NCBI RefSeq assembly: GCF_949628215.1 | Contig: NC_134281.1 | Span: 44,846,512 to 44,910,511, forward strand | Source of the DNA: Phalacrocorax aristotelis | Taxonomy: Eukaryota; Chordata; Aves; Suliformes; Phalacrocoracidae | DNA length: 64,000 nucleotides | Direction of reading: 5' to 3' | Shown here: piece by piece, positions 1-28,859 of the stretch | How positions within the stretch are numbered: the first letter of the stretch is position 1 | Layout of the letters: every line of letters begins with the position of its first letter | Notes under the pieces: generated by a model | Seen by the model: only the letters and a program-made list of their open reading frames with translations | Told to the model about the DNA's origin: nothing | Database searches by the model: none | Translations under genes and position numbers: made by a program

Positions 1-3000
1 AAGTCTTCCGGGATCCAGAGAGTTAATCTTTCTCCCAAAAACGTATCAGGTCCTTTCTTTACATAGGAGCTAGTCAGGCCACTCATCTTATTTGAGAGTG
101 TAGTTTCACTTCCCCAGAGGTGTAAATACTCCTGTGCCAGAAAACTGTCAACTCTTGTTGGTGGGTGACTCCTTGCCTCAGAGAGGGATGAAACTCTCCT
201 CCCTTCGTGATTCACTGTGCCACTTCTAGCAGGAGGGGGAGCTCATCTGGGCCCTAAAATCTGCATCAGGCTGGATGTGAACGGACACCTCCATGTAATA
301 GAGGATCAGAGCTTATTACAGGCTCTTGGCTGATACTGAAGATAATGGTAATTAACCACTCTGAGATGACAAGGGTTTATTGCTGGCTGATCTCCCCATG
401 CTTTTCTTAAGCATTTTGTAAAAAAAAAAGGGCTTCATTGAGGATGGAGGGGGCAGAAGGAGACAGAAAGCAGTTGTGTGAGTCTCCAGCTCAGCACACA
501 AGGCTTGAGAAGTGTGCCTAGGTTTTAACGTGAGCTGGAGACAGGATCTGTGCATTTACCCATTCTCAGCTCTATTTTGGGAGTCACAAGGTTTCTGTGT
601 GTGGGTATAGAAAGGGCACTGCTCCCCATCAGCACAGTTTTGCAGCCATCACACTTCTGTGCTTGCTAGAGGTATGAAAAAATTGGTTTTTGATTGTGTC
701 AGGAGGTACTGAAATTGCTGTCTCGTTTTACTAGGTATTTCTATAATCAAGTCTGCCAAACAGAATTTTACAGGACTCTTGTATTAAAGGAGACTGAGCA
801 ATCACACCCTCGTCACCTTCCTATGCAGACACCTTTGCCGATCACTTATTTGCAGGGGTGAGAACCAATCTATTTATCCAGTCCTCAGCCTGAAATCATT
901 CTGTAGCTCCATGAGATGATCTACACACAGGAGCGCATCTTGTCACTCTTAGTAGAAAGGGGCAGTAACCTCTTCTCAAAGCCTCCAGCTTCCATACACG
1001 TAGAAGTCAATTCCCAACGTGGATTGCCACCAAGGCACTTCTGCCATCAAAAGGAGGTGAGCAACTCGGAGGGAAGCAAAATGGCTTAACAGAGATCAGC
1101 AATCAGCTTTTGACCTGATTTTATACTGAGTTTTCTAGTGAAAAAGGGGCATTTGTAGTCTATCAGCATAGCAGCGAACCATATTAAATACGCCTCCATT
1201 TATCTTCAATAAGACTAATACAGTTCCTTATTATTGGAACAATGGTATATTTTTGTCACACCTAATTATAAACTTATCTGGCTGCGATGGCTTCACTAAT
1301 GAAAAGGATATGCTAGGTAACTATAGTAGCTATACAGCTCTTATATAACCAACATTTTAAACTGGTTTTTTTCAGCCGTTCTCTTCCTTTTTTGCTTTGC
1401 TTACAGCTTTTCTGTTTTACTGTGGCATAGGTAAGTAAAGCCAAAGGGCTAGCTCCTACAGTTACACTGATGTTTTTGGAGCATGGCCTGGAGTTTTATC
1501 AGTTTACATCATCTGGGAGTGGGCCCATGAAATTTTTAAAATGTTGAAATAAATGAAAGCAGACAGGTGACAGAGTGACAGCCCTAGACGGAGAGAATGG
1601 CAACGGCCAAGGCAGCGAAAGTCTTAGCTTTATTTGGAGGAAAAGGGCCTGCAAGTACATCTGGTACTGGGAGGCTAAACACACGTGCAGACTGCTGGGA
1701 GCTGAAAATGGGAGAAAAATGTGGCCTGTACAGAAAAATAACTTCCAGTGTTTTCCTCCGGTGACACTGGCAAGTGCACACTATCACGTTAGCCTCAAAT
1801 GCTTTTTGCGTGTTCCCACAGCATTTGCCACTCCTGGCAAGAGGAGGCCAGAGGCAAGTGATGGGAGAAGGTAGCCTAGAGACGTTCATCACCAGCTGTG
1901 GTTCACAACTGCCTTCACGACAAAGTTCACCCTGGGCATCTTGGAGGCCACTGGCACACGTGTCCCTTATATGGAGATACACATACATATATCGTGAGTC
2001 TGAAATGACGTATTTAGTGCACAGGGTGGGCCTTTCAGTGACTGCAGCTCCTTCCTGATGCCCAGCACAGTTGATGTCTCCAGGATCTCACAGATGGAAG
2101 GAGACAGGGGACCACCGCCACTTCTCCAACTGCTGCCTCTCCTCACTCTCAGCCAGCCTCATGCCCAGGGGGGCCATGAAGCCAACTGATGGTTGCCCAT
2201 GAGCTCACGCTCCTCCACTGCTCAACCACGAGGAGTGCAGCTTCCTTCAGTTTGTAGTTCCAGTGCTGGAACTCCAGGTCCTTCAGCAAACAGCTCATCG
2301 TCCCAGCTAGATTGCCATAGCCGTTTCATTTTTGCTGCGAGGACACTGGCCCCAGTGACAATAAAGGGAGGGCTGAATTCCTTTCCCAGCCTGGCTCTCT
2401 GTTTTGACAAGTAATTCTTTTTATAAATCCCAGACAGGACGTCTTTTCATAGGCAGTTGTAAAGCTGGATTTAATACACGTCAGAGAGAATACACGAAAG
2501 CTCTCGCATGTTCTGCGGCACAGGTTTTATTCGGCAGCTCTGCAAACATGCTGACTGGCAGCTGACCTTGCCTCCTGACACAGCGCACAGCCACCAAAGG
2601 ATGGGCCCCATTCTGCCGTCATTAATATTCCATGTTTCACTTCACACCCTACATCTGCTTCCTCCCAAGATGACAACTGGTATTCTACCAGCCATCTGCA
2701 ACAACCCATTGCTGGAAGAGTGGGGCCACACCACACGGCTGGTATGCAAGCTCATAGGGTACAGCCCAGGCATCCTTGGGTCCTTGTCCTGCCTTGCAGC
2801 ACCAGAGTTATTCCTTCTCTTGGTGAAGGTCTTTCCAGTGCAAACAGGGTGAGTACAGCCTTGGGAGGACAAGGGCAAGGCAAGGAAGAAAGAGCAGTCA
2901 CCCTGAGGACTAGGTGTGCTGGGCAGGCTGGGCTATAGCCACCTGGAGACCCTTCCCTATCACAGATGTTCAACAAGTGCTTACACGTTAGATTAGGTCC

Positions 3001-6000
3001 ACCTATACCTAAAATAGTCTAATCATCCTGAAGATCCTTGTCTAAGCCTTCAGGTGGTGTTTTACTTTCCCTGAGAGGTACCTGACAGTTTCTAAAGTAA
3101 CTGTAATCCCATTGTCCCTTTTTGATCGATTTTCCAACAGTTGCTGTACTAAACCCCCTGCCCTCTTGCTCCTCAAGGCATCATGCAGCTCCACTCCCTC
3201 ACATCAAGTATTTGTGAAACCTGAGAAGCAGGTCCTGGATAATATATATTCTACTGATAAATACCTTTCAAAAAAATACCACCTGGAAGCCAGCCAATTG
3301 AGAAACATAAGACAAATCACATTATTCCCAACACCCTCTAAAAAGAAGGATTTCTAAGGTACAGCATGCAGGTTTGGTGAATCAAACTTTAGTAGAAATG
3401 TCTTTGCTGTCTTTTGAAATCTCTTTGGGCCTCACAAATGTGCATCCAGGAGGAGAAAGGTAGCACAGAGCAATTCCAGTTCCTGAGTCCCTGCTCTTCA
3501 GACAGGTAGGACCATCACACCAGCCAATTTCCATTTAGGTTTACACTATCAGAAGGTTTTAGCAGTGTTTGCTTGCTCTTTCTCATGTTCTTTGGAAATG
3601 TACCCCAACCCCAAGCATGCGGTTGTCAGGTGTTAGGTGGGTGCGAACTTCTCCTGCCCGGTACAGCCCTGCTTTGCCTCAGGAAGGCACAGAGCACTCC
3701 CCAGACCAGACCAGCTTAAAATCTTGCTGTGCCACAAAGCAACTTTCTTCTTTCAGAGGTAATATGTAAGTATGTGTTATCCCTCTGGAATATTCCAGCT
3801 GTTGTTCTGATATCATCAGTCTATAGAGCAGCTGATAATATTCCCCTGTATTATTTTCCTTAAAGCCCTCAAGCTGAAATTTTTCGTTCTTCTTCGATCA
3901 CTGGATGTACAAAAGCTCTGAAGATTTCTTCAGCCAGGACAACACATGCCAACCTGCCAGCGTCACACAGAAAGCCCCACTCCGGCCTATGTCCTCCAAT
4001 GGGCTTTTCCTTCAAGGCAACCAAATATACTGTGGTTTTTCTCAGTAGAGGGAGCTTCTCACACAGCAGTTTGAACACCACATCCCATTCCTGACAGTAC
4101 CAGCTCCATGCCAAATAAGCATGCAGGAAACCTGAAGGCAGGTGATTAGGGAAATGTACTCCTAACCCCTAGTAACCATGGGCTGGTTTGTTTATTGAAT
4201 TAAGAAGGTTTGCAGCCTTCCCAAAATTCTTTATTAGGTTTCATAAACATTACTATTAAAATGCCCGTCCTTTTGACATCCTGGTACCACTCAAGACCAG
4301 CTCTGTGGCAGTCAGTACCAGGGCTATGAGAGCTTGCATAAAAGAAAAAGGGCTTTCTAATGCTTTTCAGTGCCTTTTTTTGCTTCCACTGAATGCTTCT
4401 TGATACTTTTCTTTTCTTATGGAGACAGAAGTCTTCAGCCTACTTTTGTCTACAGCTCAAATGCTCTGTGCATTATTATCATGTCCCTCTTAGCTGTCTC
4501 TTTAAAGGAACAGCTGCATCTTTTCATTCTTTCCTCATCCACAAGCCTTTGCATAGTTATTACTAAATCCTGCTTGGTAATGAACATACTTGGTGAATGC
4601 ACAGTACGGGTCTCACCAAGGAGATGGGTCTCTCTGGCACAGTCAGCACAAGACACCTGCTCTGCTCCCTGCACCCCACTTACACGTGCATGTGTGGGGT
4701 GAACGCCACCAGATCCAGGCAGAAAAAAAATGATCTGAAAAACAGTCCAATTCATCAGTCAGATCGGTTCCCCAACCTGTTCCACTGAGTGACAACAGAA
4801 GCATTTGTACCGCAGAGCGTGCCCAGAACGGCATGAGTGGGCGGATGGGATGGCAGGAGCGGGAGGGAGGAGAGGAACGGAAGAGGACTGCTTTTTTAAG
4901 AAGCACTAACAGCTTAAACACACTTAAAATGGTAATTTAATTGAAGAGACATGGGATTTTAGTCTTATAAAGATACCAAGGTAATCTTAGCTTTTCAAGC
5001 CAGATTTGCAGATGATGGTTTCCTAAGCCTACATAGATTGTTGGATGATGTTTTGCTCACTCCTAAAATAACTAAAATCGAAAAACATCAGCATTTAAGA
5101 CATCTCTCTGCCCTTCCCTCATCCCCTTCTGATTCCTGTATTTTCTATGCTTGGCATCACTAGGTACGCAGGCAATTTCACCATAATCTTAATGGTGATT
5201 CACTGCTCTTTTTAAAGCACGGTTCACATCGCAATCTTTGAGCTCACCTACTCCCTTCTTGCTGCCTAGGGTGTTACAAAAACAAAGGCAGAACATGGAA
5301 AACATTATAAATACTTTTAATAGGTCTTCATAAAACCGATTTCAAAACAGTATTTACACTGAAGGTATAAAAATTCCCTTATGCATAAATGATGCTGTTA
5401 TCCAATAAACTCACATCAAGAATAATTATTAGCTCCTTCGGAGAGGTTAAAATAGCCTCTTAGGGCATGGGAAACTTCTTTTTCGCACATAATTCCAGTC
5501 AGCAGGCAATTTGGTAAACAAAAGCAGATAAGATCAACTCAGATGGAAGAAGGAAAAGAGCTAGTGGGCAGACTAGGCACAAGTGCAACAAATATAATTT
5601 AGCCATGACTAAATTTAGGCTGGAAATTGGGGGGCCATTTTCAGACATCAAAGCAGGGAAGTTTCAGACCAGTCTTTTGTTAAAAGCAGTGGGGCAAAAA
5701 TGAACTGGATTCAAAACAAAGCCTGCAAGTTATCTGAAGGAGGCTACAAGGTGTGGCTGCCTGCCATAGCCAAGCTCCACTCCTTGATGCAGCAATCCCT
5801 CCCAGCGTGGTGCTCCTGAGTATCTTCTGTGGCAGCTAAAGGCTGACAAAGGCTTGTGGCTGTCCTGCTGACAAAAAGGCACCATTTGACACGTTAGTGC
5901 GCTACATCACCATGGTAGCAACCTCAGGAAACACCTTGGCACCATGTTTTTCTCCGAACTCATCGTCGCCACAGCAGGGACTCTCTGTGCCACTCCCGGG

Positions 6001-6600
6001 ACCCTGACAGCACTGCGCTGCATCAGCATCTCCTGAGACAGTCACTGCCTGCGTGGCACCTATGCCACTGTCCTCTCAAACGGCACACCTCTTAAGGCAC
6101 ATCACAGATTTTATCTTAAAAAAAAAAGCCTTTTCTTCCTCACAGACTTTAAGTACCTTTCCTCCCACTGTTCCATCATGGAGAGGGGGAGGAGAGGAAT
6201 TTTCTGCCAAGGTTTTAGAGAGCAAGCCACATTTTGGAGGCGGGTATCTCCTTCCTTCTAGAAAGTGGTCTGCACGGCACTTTTGAGTTTCTGTCTGTGG
6301 GAGACACCTGCGCTACCAGGTTCACTGGAACGGAAAACAACACCATAAACGTGCCCAAGAGAGATGTACAGAGGTGTTTTGCTCCAGCTCCCCAACCCAA
6401 AGGCACTGGGGCAAGACCCTTGCCTGAGAGACGCTGGCCACCACGGCACCTCCACCACAGAGCTACCAAGGGCCTGCGCCCAGCCCCTTGCCCCGCTCAG
6501 CCCTGGCTGGTTGGGGGTCCCCACCACCTCAGGCCTGGACCACACACACCCCCTCAGCCCCTGCCTCGGGCCCTGACCCCGGCCTCATGACTCGTCCCTA
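1..6600. other. Intergenic region, no supported gene
   Basis: AT-rich DNA with many short A/T runs and no reading frame I recognise as a conserved protein. In mammals TMEM61, BSND and PCSK9 lie on this side of DHCR24. I saw no recognisable exon of any of them, but I could only scan by eye. One minus-strand frame at 3869-4114 has ordinary protein-like composition and is discussed as a finding. The last few hundred bases become GC-rich as the DHCR24 CpG island begins. Confidence 0.6.
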
Positions 6601-6961
6601 GCTCTGGCCGGGGGTCCGACCCTACCCCAGGACCCCTACCCGCTCTAGCTGGGGCTGCCCAACGGCGGGGGACAGACAGACATCCCACGGCGGGGGCAGC
6701 GGGCCGGGCGGAGGCCGGCGGCCGCGGCGATGAGGGGAGAGCGGGGCGCACCGCGCGCAACCAATCGGCGACCTCAGCGCCTGGTCCGATCTCCCCGGAG
6801 CGTTCTCATTGGGTGCTCCCCTCCCCTCGCCTCACGGGGGCGACCAATGGAGAGCGGGCGCGCCGGGGAGGGGCGGGGCCGGGCGGGGAGCGTGCGAGCG
6901 GCGGGGGCGGCATGGCGGTATCCCGGCGGCCGTGAGGGAGCGCGTGCGGACGGCGGTCGCC

Positions 6962-15381
<8,420 letters not shown>

Positions 15382-17515
15382 GCCTGGATGATCTAATCAA
15401 GCAATCAGGGAAAAAATGAATTTACCTATAGCTAGTCGGTATATCCTTTAAAAAAAAAGCTTTATTGCTCTCCAAATAAGCTTGTTCTTGCTGATGTTTA
15501 AAAGTATGAATTCCTGCTTTATAAATTTCTGTTTCGTATTTCTTCGTATGTTTTAAAACCTATTTTCCAAACTCAAAGTGATTGTTTTTAAGAAATCTTA
15601 AGTGCTAGCCTTTGTATCTAATGTAGTGACACAGGTGAATTAACCTATTTCCAAGCATAAGAAAAATAATTGGAAAGGAAGAAGGTACTGGAGTTACACC
15701 AGCTGTACACTATAGTTATATTTATCATTATTTTTGAAAATGGTAAGGAGGGCTCAGAAATCGGTGCCAAAGCTGAACACATTGTCAGATTAATCACGAT
15801 GTTAATTAAAAACATTTGCCTCCAGTCGGTAACGTGCAGAACAGCTTAGCAATGGTACCATAACCTTCCGGCGGTACGGCACTGCGCGCCGTGAGCAGTG
15901 CTGTGCTGTTGGGGTTATGCCGAATGATAATCTCAGCAGAGCAGTTAAACTCCCTAACTGGCTTCAGCTGCAAAACTGAGCATTGAGGTGTGAAGAAAAT
16001 GCTTTTTACTTGTGCCTATCAGATTTGTACTGATTTGGATAATGAAGCATAAGTGGATGTAGGTTTTAGGTACTTTGTAATTGGCTAACAGTGCATTGGT
16101 TTTGTGCCCCAAATATCAATGTTCTGGCTTCGTAGGCTACTGAAACGATTGCTGCTATGTCTTACAGCCAAGTTTTAGCTTCAGTTTTTACTTGTGGCGG
16201 GTCAGTTTATTTGGATTATTTTGGTTTTGTTTTGGGTGGGGGGTTTGGTTGCTGCTTAATTTTAGTGCCTTATAAATACTCAGTTGGAGGAAGATGTGGG
16301 TTATTTTAGACTGTTCTGTCCTGGCCGGTGAGGAAAGGAAGTCAAGGCTTTATTTATACGCCTTATACAAGTGGCTGTGGATAAGACGAGCTCTTGTTGT
16401 GTGTCTTGATAGACACAGGCTTGGGGTCTGACTCGAGTGACATTTTTGCTTTTGTTTTAGCTGGATTAGATTGATAGGCTTTGTAAAAGGACTGTTTCAG
16501 TCACCTGGAGAGGAAATCAACAGCAAGTAGTGTTCAGTTCCCCCTTCTGCTGCTCGCTGGTGAAACAGCACAGTCACACATTTCATAGGGTCAAGTGTAG
16601 AAGCGTGGAAATGGTTTGACCCTGTAGGCAGAAACATGGTTCCAAACCAAGCCCATATCTTGTCCAAGCAGTACTTTAAATTGTTACTTGAATCCTTACT
16701 GAGACTGAGGGAGGAGAAAGTAATTTTCTTGAGGCTTGCGTAAGGGGTAATGGGAAGAACTTTTTAAAGATACCAGTGGGAGGCATTGCAATTTTTATAT
16801 GAGTGCTAAACCAATGATTTTATTTATTGCTAGATGGATGTTTATGGTCCAGATGAAACCAATGATAAAGCAGTAACAAGAACAAGTTTGGCCTGTTACT
16901 CAGTGGTGCACGCTGGGCAAATTGCGTGCAAACAAGGTACCCCTCAAAATCCCACGCAGGGGACTGGTAGCAGGGGCAGCCTGCCAAGGGGAGACACAGC
17001 CAACTCAAGCACCTGCCATGTTGCCCAAGCCGCGGAGCTGGGCGGGAGGTGGAGCTGTGTCAGTGATCCAGGAACATTTGCTACACCCTTCCAGGCTTCG
17101 GGGTACACGGGAAGGCGAACGCTGATTCTCAAGGTGTAACCTGCCCTCCTGCCCCTGAGAGGGAAGCAGCACAAGAGCAGCTTCCCTTGTCCCTGGGGCA
17201 AAGCTATGATTTAGCCCAGTGCTTGTAAGGTAGCCTGCACAGGGCAAGAATGGGTTTGGTTAGCTTCTAAAGGGCAATGTTACTACAGCTAGAGGATATG
17301 CAAATACTTCTACTTAGGCCGCGTTTCTCTCACTTAGGTACTGATGATGTTTAGGTGCGCACTGTATTTGGTTTTTCACTTCTTAATTTATTGTCAAACT
17401 TTGTATGACGTGATTGGGTACTATAACCATATCAGTCACACACATGCACAATTGCTGTTGCTCTTAATTTCTGGTTGTACAGGCTGTTTAAAATAAAGAT
17501 CTAGCCAGCATACTG
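15382..17515 (+). other. DHCR24: DHCR24 3' untranslated region
   Basis: About 2.1 kb follow the TGA without a credible exon. The block is AT-rich and ends near the first good AATAAA downstream (17492-17497). Its length is inferred from that signal. Mammalian DHCR24 also has a 3' UTR longer than 2 kb. Confidence 0.65.
17492..17497 (+). terminator. DHCR24: Candidate DHCR24 poly(A) signal
   Basis: This canonical AATAAA hexamer lies after a GT/T-rich stretch, about 2.1 kb downstream of the DHCR24 stop. Cleavage would be expected 10-30 bases further on. Confidence 0.55.
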
Positions 17516-17519
17516 TTCA

Positions 17520-20455
17520 AAGTGGTATCTCTTACTTTTCAACAGCTGCTTGATGTATTGTTACAAATGGTCAGTGATTACTGAGGAAAGCTGCTGGCTC
17601 GGTAAGAGGCCAGAGGCACTGCGAGACTGCTGCGAGATGAGGAGCCTAGTACTGCAAACAGCTCTGAAGGAGTGTCCTTGAAGTCTGTGATCCTACCCTT
17701 ATCTCTGGCGCAAGACACACCTGTACAAAACAAACACCTTACAGCTGAGCCTTAACCCTTCAGTTATGCCCCACTAACTCCACAGGGCCTCATGATGCTA
17801 GTTACACTCATTTGTTTTCACCCCCTCGACTCTTTCTTCCTCTGTGATGTTTTGTCCAAGGAGGACAAAGCCCCATTTTGGACTTAGGTGCTGCAGCCAC
17901 TGACATGGATAGCTACTTCATTCTTCTCACTTCATGCTAATAAATCTCATTTCTGCTTCAAATGATTAGCCACAGAAGCGAGGATGAAGATCAGTGCCCT
18001 CTTCAGCCTGAGGGGTTTCACATCCACATCTTCTGTTTCCTTGAAAAACATCACAGCAGCTCTGTCGGCCTGGTCAGAGGCATTCCCGCCCCACCCTTGG
18101 TCACAGCTGGTGCAGCCTCTTCCAATGCCAGAGAGAAGCTCCTGGGCTTTCTCCTGCAATCCCAGCTGCCAAATGCCCCAGCCCCGCTGAAACTGGTTGA
18201 GGTGCCAAAGCCCTGTGTTGCTTTAATCACATTCTGTGTTGGCCCTGACTGGCGCTGCATTACACAATCCTCCCTGGCTGCCCCAGCAGTACTGCTGTAG
18301 CCTACGCTTGCCCACACCGCTGCTCAGGCGTTTCCCTCCAGAGACCTCCTCCCTCCTTTGCCTCTCTAGAACAATCGTCACTATTTCCTTAAATCACTGC
18401 AGTGTTACCTGTGTTCAATTATCTCCCCCACCAAAGGATAATTGCAGATTAATTAGCATACTTAACCAACCACAACTAACATATAATTACACCTAGATTT
18501 AATTATTCCAGTCTGGTCTAAACACTAGTGTGAGACTTTATAGACGTTAACTCTAAGTGAACCAGTGTACTACTGGTACGTTTTCATGGCCATCCTTTGC
18601 TACCACTGACACAGCTCTCTCTTTGTTTCACTCTCCGTTGCCTCTAGGTTTTAATATCCTACAAAATTTGGAACAATGACACTAAATTTCCTGATTCCCT
18701 CCAGCTGCTTATAAATATTTGCATTGTTAATTCAAGTGAAGCTGTATGTTACAGAAGATCCTTGCAAACAGCTACTTCAAAGGCAGCATGGGACAGGAAC
18801 GGAGGCAGGTGCTGAAGGCCTCACTAAGTACTTTGCTGTAGCACTGCTTTCTCAGACCCAGCTCTCTGTTGGGTGGTACTGGTGGAGCTGGGGGTATTTG
18901 GCTGTGGTACCACCGCCATGCCCATTACAGGTACATGTAGCCTCTTTCAGGAGCACCCTTTGAAAGGAAGCATTGAATGCTGACCGAGCTGTGCGTGCCA
19001 GCAGACCCTCCTTCGGGGGACACGCAGTGTCTGGCAGCCTCAAGTGTGTTGCTTTTTTGAAGTCCAAGGTGGACATAATGAATTACTCGACAGAAAAGTT
19101 AGACTGCTGGTTGTCTCAGAGTGGTTTATTACCACAGAACAAGACTAGAGTTGTTTCCTATCTCCTGACTTGCGTGCCAGCACGCTTTGTTTTTCTCTAC
19201 CCCATCTCATCTGCTGGCATGTCTGCCATTTAATCACTGATTTGGGTTTCCCAGCACCATCTTATGTTTAGAAAATAGCAGTGATGTCTTCAGAGGTATC
19301 TGGACAACGTGGAGCAGAAATCAAATCATTCCAGGTTTTTTTACCAATAGGCTTGATCCGCTCACTGTGGAAAGAGGATGCGATTCAGTGGGTTCAAATT
19401 ATTGCCTGGATTAATCTCATTAGTCTTAACGAGCATGGAGGTGAACAGAGCTCTTAAAAGCCTGGCTATTCCCTAAAAAGCACAGCTGTAGCTTGAAAAG
19501 TGATTTTGGAGCTAGTGCTATTTGATCAGAGACATGCGTTTGAATTCCAAGTCCTGCTCGCTGTTCAGATTTCTTTTTTATTCCTCCTGAAAGTGTAAAA
19601 TTAACTAAGATGGGAAATATTGAAAGCTAGATTACATTACGCTTTCTCCCTCATAGGATTGCTAACTTCTGGCTGCCCTTCTGAAAGCTGCTGAGTTATA
19701 TTAAGGCAAGACCAGTTTCTAACTACTCTCCGGAGATCAAGAAAGACCTCTGCAGAGCTGTCAGCCCGTAGTGCCACCACAGCAGTTTGCTAATCTTGGC
19801 CACAAGCAAAGGTGAGAGCAGAGGGCTATCCTGAGGTCTCTCATTAGTATAGTTCCTAACTGCTTCACAGGGTTTTCACGCTAGCAATTTCAAAGCCCTT
19901 TGCAGTGAAAGTGAGCCTTGTTATCTTCTTTCCTCAGATGGGTAAACCAAGGCACAGCCTGAGAAGGTGATTTTTGTTCAGGGCTGTTGAGCAGTCCAGT
20001 GCCAGCGCTGGGAACGAGTCCAGACAGCCTGATTATCCATCCACCTCCCAGTTCCTTCCCAGGCTGCCTCCTCTAACTCGGTGGGAACTACTTGCCTACA
20101 CCTCTGCTGCAGGCAAACTGCATTTCACAAGATACAACCACCACCTTGGCAACTGTGCCTCCAGAGCCAGTGGTTCTTTAACCCTTCTACTACCCCTATA
20201 TGGTGAAGAAGCACAAAGGTCTCCTCACTTTCCTGGGAGGGGAGAGGTGCAGCAACACCAACCTCCCTGTCCACAGAGGGAACCCACAGTGGGGCTGGCG
20301 AGTGCTTCTCAGTCCTGATCCAGGGCTTTAACTACACAATCATCCCATCTCACACCAGCTGTAGTGTCAGTAATGGGCAGTCTCCCCAGAGCTGCTCAGG
20401 ATGATTTTCCTTTAAGCCAGCGTGAAACCACTCACAGTCCCCTTGCCTGTAAGAC
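17520..20455. other. Intergenic region between convergent DHCR24 and LEXM
   Basis: No exon, repeat family or RNA gene could be supported here. The part nearest 20455 may hold the LEXM 3' UTR on the minus strand. Short open frames in this stretch do not resemble known proteins. Confidence 0.5.
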
Positions 20456-23606
<3,151 letters not shown>

Positions 23607-24507
23607 CTGCAATGCAGAGCCGGAGCACTGCCGTCAGCAGTGCCGGAACTGGAGCACGAGGCTGAGCCCATGTTCAGCCAGCCATAGCTCTGCGGTGGGG
23701 TGAAGAGGGGTGATTAACGGAGATGGACACCAGGATCTGCTGCTCCACATCCCACTCCTCTGCCCTCTGTGTCTGCTGAGCATTTGGAAGGTGCCAGCAA
23801 GCTCCAGCGTGAGCAGCCCACGACCCACACGTCCACTGTGGGGTGCTCCCAGCCTGAGCTGGGTGTCCCAGACCATCATGTGCCAAAAGTGCCCATGCAA
23901 GAACCTGCTTCCCAGTGGGCACAGAAAATCTGGGAGGTAAGTCCAGCTCTCCCCATGCATCCAGGCAAGCCCAGCTGCTGGCCTCACCTGGCTGCCCATG
24001 TCCCCAGGGAGCGCCTGCAGCTCAGTGCTGGCAGCTGTGGTCCCCGAGGTCTGCAGGGATGGTGGCAGCTGTTGCCATGGCAGCTGCCACTGTGGCACCC
24101 AACATCCTGGTTTCCCAGGGAATGTCCTCTCCTGGGAGCAGACAGCAGAGTCAAGGCTGGGACCCTGGTTGTAACAGAGGCTCCCAGCCTGGCTAAAATA
24201 ACATACTCATGGCTTGATCCAACCATTTATCAGGCTTTCATAGGGACAAATGATCTCTAAGCTGCTAAAAAATACATTCCTAAAGCAACAACAAACCTGC
24301 CAGTCCTACTTTGGGCAATAAAATGTTGCTCTCGGTGCTTGTGTCCTCTGTGGTGCTGTATTTGCTGCATCTGTGAGTGCTGGTGGGTCTGGGCAAGGTG
24401 ATCTGCACCCATGATCTTTGCAGGGGAGCCTCACCAGCCCCATTAATGCCTGTGGCGTTTCAGACAAGAGCAAGCCAGGCCTGGGGAGGCTGGTTCTCTG
24501 GTGCTGA

Positions 24508-28574
<4,067 letters not shown>

Positions 28575-28859
28575 AACCTTGTTAATTAAAAAGCAATAGA
28601 CAAATCCCGTGTGGTGTCAGCCCTGCAAGAGCCCCGTGGCTGCTCTGCCATCCCTGGCACTGGGGCCATCCCCAGACAGTGGGTGGCTTCCCACTGGGGT
28701 CCTCCCGAACCTCGCGCTCCCGTCCCCGGCAGGCGGCAGAGCACCTGGGGTGCCATGTGTCCCCCTGCCACATCCCCAGCCCCGGGACAGCAGAGCTATG
28801 GGGTGAGGGACTCCTGCTCCCGCCTCTGCTTTGGGGGCTGCGGGGTTTCAATGGCCCCT

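Noticed and set aside
23769-24260. 163-codon plus-strand frame between LEXM and TTC22
   Set aside because: It was considered as a missing TTC22 first exon. It shows none of the TTC22 N-terminal residues and looks like chance in GC-rich DNA.
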